From: Nemertoderma westbladi
Taxonomy: Eukaryota; Xenacoelomorpha; Nemertodermatida; Nemertodermatidae
NCBI GenBank assembly: GCA_032718475.1
Contig: JAUCBJ010007572.1
Coordinates: forward strand, 1-64,000
DNA: 64,000 nt
Reading direction: 5' to 3'
Shown one piece after another: positions 55,758 to 64,000 of the stretch. Both the position numbers and the translations under genes were made by a program. Within the stretch, counting starts at the first letter, position 1, and each line of letters begins with the position of its first letter. The notes under the pieces are model-generated. The model did not search any database, was not told the origin of the DNA, and saw only the letters and a list, made by a program, of their open reading frames with translations.

Positions 55758-57698
55758 TAAGCCTACCAAAACTGCTATGATTCACTGACTCCGTGGGTCA
55801 AAGTCCCAACAAGGAGTTGATAGTTTATAAAATATTGTTTCTTTAGTGTGGGTTGAATGTTTTATTGTAAGGTAAGTCCCCCTATCCTCTCTATCTGCCA
55901 GGTATATCGTATCTACATGGTAACTGAGTCCTGACCCATTCTCGAATATTTTAAGTTTGTTGTGACTAAAGTGTTTTAAATAGAATTGAAGTCCCACTGT
56001 AACTATGGCAAAAACAAAACAATTACAGTAGGCTGAAAGGGCCTCCTTCCTAGTCCTTATGCAGTTAACATAATTAAATGGTATAATAGGCAGAGATATA
56101 TTCTTCAGAGAATAGTAGCGGATAACTGTGATAAAGGAAAGGGATGGGTGTGGTGCTTAGTTAATTATTTATGTTGACTGATTAATTAGCCTCTTTCATA
56201 TTTGCGCCAAACTCATCTCTGTGTCAACGTCAGAGCCCCCCACCCACCCCCCCCCCTCTCCAATTCCACGGCACGACCGGGACTATAACAACACTAGCAG
56301 ACTTAGCACTCTATAATGTTGATAACATTATCATCATTAACATCGGTATAAATTTAATACCTCAGTATTAAATCAAAAGACCCTCTATTATTATTATTAT
56401 TTTGATGTTTCAATGACGCTGTTATAATAAGGCAATGCAACAGTAACATGGCTTAAATTATTCTTGCATCGTGCATTGGTTGCATATTAAGATTTACACT
56501 ATTTATATTGAGATTGACTGGCACTTATTTATTTGTCCTACACCCAACCAATATCCCTTTATCCCCTAGAATACGTATGCAGTTATAATTTATATGCACC
56601 AGACTTTGAGATCACCATTCACCTATCAAGGGACGGAGCAATATCCATGGGTAGTCAAAGGAATATGTTACGTAGCAACACAATCTCATTGGCTAACCAC
56701 TTCCCTCATTGGGCACCATTTCCTGTAATGCATTAAAGCACTTTGGTTTGGCAGAGACAAATAAAGGCGACCAACCATTACTGCACTGAGCCTTCTGGCT
56801 GTGCCGTTGACTAGGGAAGAAACATTGGCTGCGGATAGGCGGTTGCTTGGAGACCATGGAATTACTATCTTTACATTGTCACTGTGCACACTATGACTAA
56901 TATAGTACCATAAGGGAAGAATGACCCAATAGCTCTAGCTGGTGGTGTAGTGATGATGGCGTATAATGCATTCATATAGCAGGGCTTTTTATTGACTCCA
57001 ATCGTTGACTCATTCATTGGTCTTCTAGTTTACTTATTAATTTCTAATGTCCGTGAACGGGACTTCGTAGGTTGTTTTTGTTACCATGACACTGGATTTC
57101 CAAATAAAATATGAACTAAATATAGTTGATTTTTTAGGCACATTTTGCGTGAATTAGATAATTTATCAATACGGAATTGCGGGAATTTATTTTATGATTT
57201 TTTTCGAGAATTATTTCGCCGGAAATTTCGTAAAATTCTTGAAAATTATATTGTAAATTATAATAATATATAGAACTATATTATTATACAGTTTATTATA
57301 ATTTCTATAATATATTATTAGGCCAACATAATATGATATTATACAATGAATATAATATTATATTTTGCTATGTACTAAAATTAATTGACGTCATGAGTGA
57401 CTGATGAATACACTATGGCCGTCCCAAAAGGACCTATAACCCCTGTGAATGTGATGCAATAGCGGGGCATCTCTAGTATATTATTGTGTTTTATTTTTAG
57501 CATCAAGGAAAGGCTAAGATAGTTATCCTTCTACTCGATGCATTTTCTTTCTCTTACAGTATTGGAATTCTATTAAATTATTGTATTTACATTGTTGTAG
57601 ACTTATAGTTTGATTTATATTATTTTATAACTGTGAGCCAGTTTGACAATAACTTATTATTTATAATTAATAGTTTATAAGAATATTTATAATTGACT
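55758..57698. other. upstream region of the BCL11-like gene
   Basis: No exon is visible. 56520-56900 is less AT-rich, with two ATTGG/CCAAT boxes and near-X-box words (GTTACGTAGCAAC at 56669). This could be a promoter, but it is 0.8 kb or more from the first ATG. An unseen 5' untranslated exon is possible. Confidence 0.4.
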
Positions 57699-59555
57699 AT
57701 GATTGGATTATCCAAACCCAGTATCCAAAGGATTGTGAAGAATTCAAGGAAACAAGCCCATCCTCAGCAGAGGTTTTCGGCTTGCGATGAGCCTCGGTTA
57801 CCTTTGGATACTGACACGAGATTGGAGGATCACATCGGGGATGACTCAGGAGAGTTTCTAGAACATTCGAAAACTGTGAAGGATGCGCTAGAAACCAAGA
57901 TAAAACTCAAAGACAGCGACGACTACGTGACTTGCGTAACCTGCGGGTTGCGTTTCTTGTTGACTGAGTTGGATAAGTATGTGGAACACAAGCAGACTCC
58001 CTGCACCTCCAACAATAACAGCGGTGTCCAGGACGACCTGTTGGAGACGAGCATGCAAGATCCCGGTTATATACTCAGCTGTTGTCATTGCTCGCTCCCC
58101 TTCGCCTCCGCCTATAACCTGTTGCTTCACTGCCAGATCGCCCACGATATCGTCATTACCCACTCCCTATCCCAAGGGTTCGTGGTTCAACCCACACGGC
58201 CTCTCAGTGGGGGCAGCTCCGATGCCGAGTTAGTCATCGATACTAATGATTCACCCTTCGTCATGGATACAGACCCGCCTGTGACGTCAGTCCCTTCTAT
58301 AGTCGCGAAATTAAATCGTGTCATTGCTAAATCGGAAGCCGAAGGCGATATGTCGATGGGTTCACCTTCATTGGAAAGAGATGATACTATACAACCCAGC
58401 CAACCAATAGGAGCGGTTCAAACAGTTATACCCGCCCATTCGATGACCTTAAATCCACAGATTTCGCAACCCACTCTACTGCCATTGGTCGTTTCGTCCT
58501 CTGCTGTTTCCTCCTCTCAGACGGTAGTTCTTCCCGCCTCAGGTACCGGTATTACCCATGTTCCCCGGGACTCGATTCGTTTTATACTCCCACCACCTAA
58601 CAATCCAACCGTTACCAACACCAATCAAAATCTTTCCTCCAATATTAATCTCAATAATCTTCCTATTTTAACCTTGGCACCAAATCATTCATTACCAAAC
58701 CCACAACCATTACCTAATGGTATCCCCCTCTCTACAGGCACGACAAGAATACATTCAACAGAACCTAACAATTCAACGATTCTCAACGCCCTACTTTCTT
58801 TGATACCGTCGCAAACAACATCTGTAGTATCCACTGGAGGTAATACCGTTAAATCCTCAGACAACATCGACAACATCGTCAGACAAAACTCTCCCGCTGT
58901 CAACCCGATATTACACGGGCAGTCATCAACAGCCGCTAATCAGATAAACACCATCACATACATCATCCCCCTCCCCCCATCCAACCCCATTGTAACCGGT
59001 TCTTCTGTGCGACCGTTGCGAGCTCGCACCCCCACCCCCACCCGAAAGATTATGTCCCAGAACCCATTCCCAGGCGGAATTACGTCTGATAGCAGTAAGA
59101 TTGTATCTACGAACAAACACAAACCCGTGCATCCTAACATACTCAGTAAAATAAGCAAGCAACTTACTCAAAGGAATACTGTCTCAACCTCAACACCAAG
59201 CGTTACTTATGTGCCAGTAGTTACAAGCACATTAGAGGCTGAAAGCTTGTTATCGGTAGATAATTTCATTCCAAGTAGCAATAGCTCGGAGGTTGGAAAA
59301 GCAATTAAAAGGCAATCTCCGGAGGGTAGTTGTAGCGAGAGTTTGTCGACCTCCCCGTCGCCTACTAAGAGAGGAAAGGGGTGCGGTATCGAAGGGGGTT
59401 TCCGTCCTGGGGTATACCGCGGATGTCCGCATTGCGTCTACAAGACGGTGGACCGGTCCAACATGAGACGTCACATAAAGAAGAGGCACCCAGAGGAAGC
59501 TAAGTATCTATCCTACCGACCTTCTAGCAATAGGCCAAGTGTTGTAGACTCATAA
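57699..59555 (+). CDS. BCL11-like zinc-finger protein, intronless
   Basis: The 618-residue frame starts at the ATG at 57699. Residues 16-24 (SRKQAHPQQ) resemble the RRKQxxPxx NuRD-binding motif at the N-terminus of BCL11, SALL and FOG proteins. Residues 79-102 (CVTCGLRFLL ... VEHKQTPC) form a CCHC finger like BCL11 finger 0. Residues 128-149 (CHCSLPFASAYNLLLHCQIA then H, C-x2-C-x12-H-x4-H) match BCL11 finger 1 in sequence and spacing. A long Ser/Thr/Pro/Asn-rich stretch follows, with no sign of the BCL11 finger 2-3 and 4-6 clusters. One C2H2 finger lies near the end (Cys576, Cys579, His592, His597, in RGCPHCVYKTVDRSNMRRHI). By analogy it would be a nuclear chromatin-repressor recruiter. The family call rests on three aligned N-terminal modules. 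Confidence 0.7.
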   Translation: MIGLSKPSIQRIVKNSRKQAHPQQRFSACDEPRLPLDTDTRLEDHIGDDSGEFLEHSKTVKDALETKIKLKDSDDYVTCVTCGLRFLLTELDKYVEHKQTPCTSNNNSGVQDDLLETSMQDPGYILSCCHCSLPFASAYNLLLHCQIAHDIVITHSLSQGFVVQPTRPLSGGSSDAELVIDTNDSPFVMDTDPPVTSVPSIVAKLNRVIAKSEAEGDMSMGSPSLERDDTIQPSQPIGAVQTVIPAHSMTLNPQISQPTLLPLVVSSSAVSSSQTVVLPASGTGITHVPRDSIRFILPPPNNPTVTNTNQNLSSNINLNNLPILTLAPNHSLPNPQPLPNGIPLSTGTTRIHSTEPNNSTILNALLSLIPSQTTSVVSTGGNTVKSSDNIDNIVRQNSPAVNPILHGQSSTAANQINTITYIIPLPPSNPIVTGSSVRPLRARTPTPTRKIMSQNPFPGGITSDSSKIVSTNKHKPVHPNILSKISKQLTQRNTVSTSTPSVTYVPVVTSTLEAESLLSVDNFIPSSNSSEVGKAIKRQSPEGSCSESLSTSPSPTKRGKGCGIEGGFRPGVYRGCPHCVYKTVDRSNMRRHIKKRHPEEAKYLSYRPSSNRPSVVDS

Positions 59556-60556
59556 TAGCTCTAGAGCGAGAGTTGTAGACTTAAACGACTGGACCCAGTC
59601 TAATCCATTAAGAATATTTAGAGACACAGTAGAGCTTAGACTGCTTAGAGCATAAATATACAATATTTTAGACGTCGAATTTTTGCCTTATTGTTTATTA
59701 TGCTTAGTTTGGTAATGTTAATGATATTTTTCAATATTTTTTATAATATGTATGTATGTATATTTCTACCTATATACCTCCACCTCCAACGAGCTAAGTA
59801 ACATGTTTTTGATACTGACAATGAATAGAAGAAGGCAATTTCGACAGATGCGTTCACTTCGATTATTTGTTGCATAGTCGTAGCTATAGAATGCCAAACT
59901 ATTGTAATTGCAACTCTTTGTCGCTCAAATATTGGAATATTTTTGTGCCATGTTGAGGTAGGGCATCGTGGTTTATAATATTCGGGCGTCATTTAGTTTT
60001 AATTAATTTTTGCCTTTTAAAATGGTATTTATGGGGCGATATTTTTATGAATAATAAATATATTGTTGGTTTTTGACAACACATTCTTGAGGAGCAAATT
60101 ATTATTTAAATTTCGAATTTATAAACGTGAATTTCAAATAGATTAATATATTTTAATACCCAATAGCTGTCAATAATTGGCAATCATCGCTAGCATTCAA
60201 TGCAGTTAGAAAAAAATAATTAATTTCCATATAATTTTAGAAGTCTTTAAAAGGGTTTCTAAAGCCATAAAATTATCTCGAAGGTGATTTATTTAATATT
60301 TAATGTGATATTATAATAGTTCATTTATAAATTAGGATACTGTTTATAAAGGGTTATGGTAATATTTGTATTTTACATGTTTTATGGCTTGTTTTATTAA
60401 ATACTTGAAGAGATTATTGTTTATCTTAAGTCTCTGGCGCACTTTATTATTGCATAGCTCATAGCATCATTATAACGAATTGCGTTAACTTTTTCTTTTC
60501 TTTTGCGAGTTGTTCTGCACACATCCCGGAATGACATACTCAAAATCGGCATTGGC
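59556..60556 (+). other. 3' flank of the BCL11-like gene
   Basis: Very AT-rich, probably a long 3' untranslated region. Candidate poly(A) signals include AATAAA near 60049. No other gene is seen. Confidence 0.45.
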
Positions 60557-60790
60557 GATGGGTGGGGGGGAGGGGGGGGGGGGGGGGACTAGACCCAACG
60601 AAAATAAATCTCTATCGACGCAAATAACAACTGATTACGACCTAAAATTAAATTATAGCCTGTGGAATTGATTCGTTTATTGTTTTGGATAGAATAATTT
60701 CCCACTGAAACCTGCTCCTTTCCCATAATTTATAATTGACATTGTTAATTCGCCGATATGTGGTTTACGTTTTATTTCTCTGATATTTTC
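60557..60790. mobile_element. MITE family M1, diverged copy with G-run
   Basis: It begins with an impure G-run (60560-60588), ACTAGACCCAACGAAAATAA and TATCGACGCAAATAAC. It continues through the M1 core (TTTATTGTTTTGGATAGAAT, CTGAAACCTGCTCCTTTCCC) to CGCCGATATGTGG and TTACGTTTTATTTCTCTGA. Confidence 0.55.
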
Positions 60791-60927
60791 AACCGCAATA
60801 TTTGTTTTTTTTAGTGGGCGGTGCGGTATTTTTTTGGAAGTTAAATTTGAGGGCAATAACGTTAAAGTCATTATTGATTATTACATACACGGGCCATACC
60901 ACTGGGATACATCGCCAACCGGTCCCG

Positions 60928-61505
60928 CAACTACTACTACTACTATCGGCATGCTGCATTTCTGCTGCATTATATATATTACGTATATAATTAAGAATGC
61001 TTTGCAGCTGTCGACAAACTCCCTATCACCCATGACATTTGCTAGAGCATCCTTATCTTTAAGGCCAGTGTCCTTTAAGAGACGTCGTAAGAAAGTCATG
61101 GGCTCTCCACCATGCTTATTCACCTCATGAGGCCGCAAAATCACAAGATTGTGCACAGGCTGGTCCTCACGGGAAAGCAATGTCCTGCAAAGCGGAGGCG
61201 GTTCCGTTCAAGTGTCAAGCCAGGGGAGACTAATGGAACACCTCCAATGATGTATAGTCTGATTGGAGATGTGTTCACTGTTCAATGATCACGGCGTTGT
61301 ATTGTGGTATAAGTGTCATCCATATATTTGGTATCCTCTGCAGTTAGAGTCCTGCATGGACTCAAATATAAGAGTAATGGCATACGACTATAGATACGAC
61401 CCGCCAAGCTGAGCTGCAAAGCCCCTAAATTTAGTGGGCCAGTTATTTCTCTCAGATAAACCCCGGAAACAATATGTCTAGCGCGTCGAAAGTACTTGGC
61501 CATAT
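60928..61505 (-). mobile_element. LINE C-terminal/3' end, degraded
   Basis: Minus-strand sequence matches 31740-32270 of the RTF1-intron LINE. It includes EDQPVHNLVILRPHEVNKHG, then GEPMTFLRRLLKDTGLKDKD and ALANVMGDREF, and a 3' end of GCAGCATGCCGATAGTAGTAG near 60930. Frame breaks are present. Confidence 0.75.
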
Positions 61506-62872
61506 CTAAAATTATGTCCTCTTACAGATGAGTCAAATAAAAATGTAATAGCTCCAGTAGTTTTCGAGATATGAGGAGTTCCTGGCACCCATACCATTTC
61601 GGAACCTTTCGGAATTTATAAAATTACACAAAATACATCACCCTTCAAAGACTTTGGTATAACCATGAAACCATACTATGCTTTTTTGGTTTGTTGAATT
61701 CATTATTAGTAATCGAAAGTAAGATTAGAAGCAACATTTTCATTTTTTTATCAATATATACTAAAAGAGCACCAAAAGTGCAAGTAGCACTTTTTTCAAA
61801 CGAGGTAAATTGGCCATACAGTTTGGCTACTGAGGTTTTAGAATGTGCTGATTTCATTGGGAAGGTTTTTTCATCTACATCAAACATATCGAAGAGTTGT
61901 TTAATATAACAGCATAGGCATGTTGTTATATTATTTATTAGTCAGTTATTAGTGACCCTGGAGCGCGAAAAAAACAAGTAGTGGACATATGATAATGAAA
62001 AATCACCACGAAAACAAATTGATTTTATGACCATGTGGTTTTTTTGGGATGCTGATCACGAATATGACATTTGAAAATATCGCACCTTGTTGAATACGGC
62101 TTTTTTGGATACGTGTCAATGTGCGGCACGAAAAATACAAGTAGCACAAATTTCATAATGAAAAATCATTATCAAATCAACCTGATTTTATAACATTTGG
62201 GGTTTTTTGGGATGCTGATCACGAATATCACACTGAAAAATATCGTCCCTTGTTGATTACGGCTTTTTTTTCGATACGTGTCAATGTGCGGAAAGAAAAA
62301 TACAAATAGCACAAATTTCATAATGAAAAATCATTACCAAATCAACCTGATTTTATAACATTTGGGGTTTTTTGGGATGCTGATCACGAATATGACACTC
62401 ATAAATGTCGTATTATCCATCCAACCAAATTTGATTTTTTCCCTTTGAAATTTTATGCTACTTGCATTTTTCGTCCCACCAGACAAACACGAAAAACGAT
62501 AGTTGCGTTACCACGAATTATTTTTAACGAGTTGTATCGTGATAAGCGACCTTGAAAACCAGTATAGTTTCAGAATTACCAAACCAAAGGCCAAATTTAA
62601 CAGTTTCAAATTTTTGCTACTTGTACTTTTCGTTTTGGAGCACCAAAATTGGGTTTGCACATACCAGAAATATTTATAACTACTTTCATCGCGATCAGCT
62701 ACCTCGAAAACCCGTATACGTTTAGAATTATCAAACCAAACACAAAAGTTTTTAGTTTGACAGTTGTTCAGGATAAATATCCCCGACTGAATATGAATCT
62801 CTTAATTGATTATTTATTAATTATGGTACTGGTACTACTACAGTCATAAATAATCGAACCTTAAGGTTCCGT
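61506..62872. repeat. 164-bp tandem repeat with tRNA-free AT-rich flanks
   Basis: GATGCTGATCACGAATAT recurs at 62048, 62211 and 62376, giving three units of about 164 bp with shared ACGTGTCAATGTGCGG, AATTTCATAATGAAAAATCA and TTTGGGGTTTTTTGGGATGC. CGAAAAATACAAGTAGCA-type words point forward at 61960, 62125 and 62295 and reversed (TGCTACTTGCATTTTTCG) at 62457 and 62614. The whole stretch may therefore be one 0.8-kb element with inverted halves. Confidence 0.65.
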
Positions 62873-63076
62873 TGTAGAGAGCGCAGTCTCTCAACGTTTA
62901 ATATTTTCATAAGTCAGTACAGCAGTAAGTAAAACATAAAACATAATAAGACATACAGAAAGAGATTGGAGTGTCCAGTGATAGATGCATACTGCAGTAC
63001 TGGTGCGGTGGTACTCGCATAGGTCAGCTTGAGTTCAATTCCGGTTCGATGACCCCTAATATATATGGCCACTACA
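62873..63076 (-). mobile_element. LTR of a Ty3/Gypsy element (3' LTR)
   Basis: On the minus strand, a purine tract (GGGGGGAGCCA) is followed by TGTAGTGGCCATATATATTA at 63076. The sequence ends CTCTCTACA at 62873. This gives a 204-bp LTR with perfect TGTAG/CTACA ends, directly downstream of the integrase frame. The partner LTR lies outside the window. Confidence 0.65.
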
Positions 63077-64000
63077 TGGCTCCCCCCAGATCCTGAAGTA
63101 ATAAAAATAGTCCGGCTGCCGGATGGCCCGCCCACTTCGAGTTGCTATGGTAGTTTGCGGTGGTTCGGGTGAATTGCAGGGACTGGGGGGAGGGAGGTCC
63201 GGGGGTGTCACTGTAGGTGGTCGACCACGGCGCGGTGGGATGGCCACAATGACGGGTTCATCGATAGCGAGGTGGGCTGGTTTGAGTCTGTCGATGGAGA
63301 TGGTCTCCGGACACCCGCCCACCTCGATGACGAACGTCTTTGAGCCGCGCTGTACGACCTTGTACGGCCCGGTGTAGGGCCGCTGTAAGGTGTGCGGTGA
63401 GCGTCAGTGCGTAAAAAGACATAGCCACTGGTTGTTAGTTGTGACGGCACTGACGAGTTGGGTTGGCCATGATGTGAGGTTGGTGTGGGCATGAACTGCC
63501 GTGCGTGGTTGTGGAGGCCCGGCCTGTCGAGTTCGGAGGGTCGGTTGGCGAGGCAACGAAGTCGCCAGGCACCGTGAGTGGCTCGCTGTAGACCAGCTCG
63601 GCCGACAAACAGTGGAGGTCCTCTTTGGGGGCGGTCCCGTAGCCCAGAAGGGCCCATGGCAGTTCGTCGACCCAGTTTGGTCCAGTTAGTCGGGCTCTAA
63701 GGGAGGCCTTGAGGGAACGGTGGAACCGTTCCACCAGGCCGTTTGCCTGCGGATGGTAGGCCGTCGTCCGGTGGAGTTTGGTGCCAAAGAGTCAGTTGAC
63801 GTCGGCCCACAACTCCAAGGTGAACTGACTGCCGCGGTCGGAGGATAGTTCAACCGGTACGCCGAACCGGGCGATCCAGTGGGCGACGAGAGCACGGGCG
63901 CAGCTCTCGGTTGTGGAGTCGGCGAGCGGGATGGCCTCGGGCCAACGAGTAGTCCGGTCGACGATCGTAAGCAGGTAGGTGGAGCCTCTGGATGGAGGGA
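63077..64000 (-). mobile_element. Ty3/Gypsy pol, integrase C-terminal part, cut by the window edge
   Basis: The minus-strand frame shows integrase motifs: TIVDRTTRWPEAIPL, SSDRGSQFT (second catalytic Asp), TTAYHPQANGLVERFHRSLK (catalytic Glu), then NWVDELPWALLG and a C-terminal SIDRLKPAH segment of Gypsy elements. The frame is broken by an in-frame stop after ELWADVN and by shifts near 63420-63550, so this copy is inactive. The rest of pol and gag lie beyond the right edge. The region is more GC-rich than its surroundings, typical of a fairly recent insertion. Confidence 0.85.

Noticed and set aside
61645-61909. Frames of 72-80 codons on both strands
   Set aside because: They lie in repeat DNA with AT-rich codons and no recognisable feature; mutual overlap on both strands argues against coding.

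Overview
The window is animal nuclear DNA, most likely from a marine invertebrate; the lineage cannot be fixed from sequence alone. Its genes have spliced exons with GT-AG introns, the intergenic DNA is AT-rich, and it is loaded with LINE, SINE, LTR, MITE and foldback elements, minisatellites and long poly(C)/poly(G) runs. It has no bacterial operons, rRNA or CRISPR. By joining exons by hand (acceptor, donor and codon phase all agreeing) I recover six gene models.

Layout. (1) 0.7-4.5 kb, plus strand: three phase-compatible exons of an unrecognised gene, with a decayed C2H2 zinc-finger pseudogene in its second intron. (2) 7.36-11.82 kb, minus strand: a complete five-exon, 188-residue four-transmembrane protein resembling the LAPTM/DUF4728 type. 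A 48-bp minisatellite starts about 10 nt after its exon-4 splice donor. (3) 13-19.2 kb: two blocks of a 19-bp minisatellite, retroelement tails, a 315-bp tandem duplication, a long-inverted-repeat element and a (GGCAC)n array. (4) 20.36-46.90 kb, plus strand: RTF1, the Paf1-complex Plus3 protein, in six exons (706 codons). Intron 2 holds a foldback element and a 4.3-kb hairpin satellite. Intron 3 holds a LINE and a tRNA-derived SINE. Intron 5 (about 12.1 kb) holds an 8-kb minisatellite made of copies of the RTF1 exon-5/intron-5 junction, a perfect 128-bp palindrome and a nested intronless secreted serine protease. (5) 49.1-50.7 kb, minus strand: an intronless calcyphosin-2-like gene converging on RTF1, with a 23-bp minisatellite between the two 3' ends. 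(6) 51.3-57 kb: degraded LINE and MITE DNA. (7) 57.7-59.6 kb, plus strand: an intronless zinc-finger gene whose N-terminus matches the BCL11 plan. (8) 59.6-64 kb: repeats, ending in the 3' part of a Ty3/Gypsy retrotransposon on the minus strand.

The genes form no pathway together. RTF1 is a general transcription-elongation factor, the protease is probably secreted, the four-TM protein is probably endomembrane, the calcyphosin-2-like protein may be ciliary, and the BCL11-like protein is probably a nuclear repressor. The strongest unusual signal is that tandem arrays start at, or copy, 5' splice junctions in three separate places: RTF1 exon 3, RTF1 exon 5 and exon 4 of the four-TM gene. The RTF1 intron-5 array repeats the authentic splice donor and its coding flank roughly 130 times.
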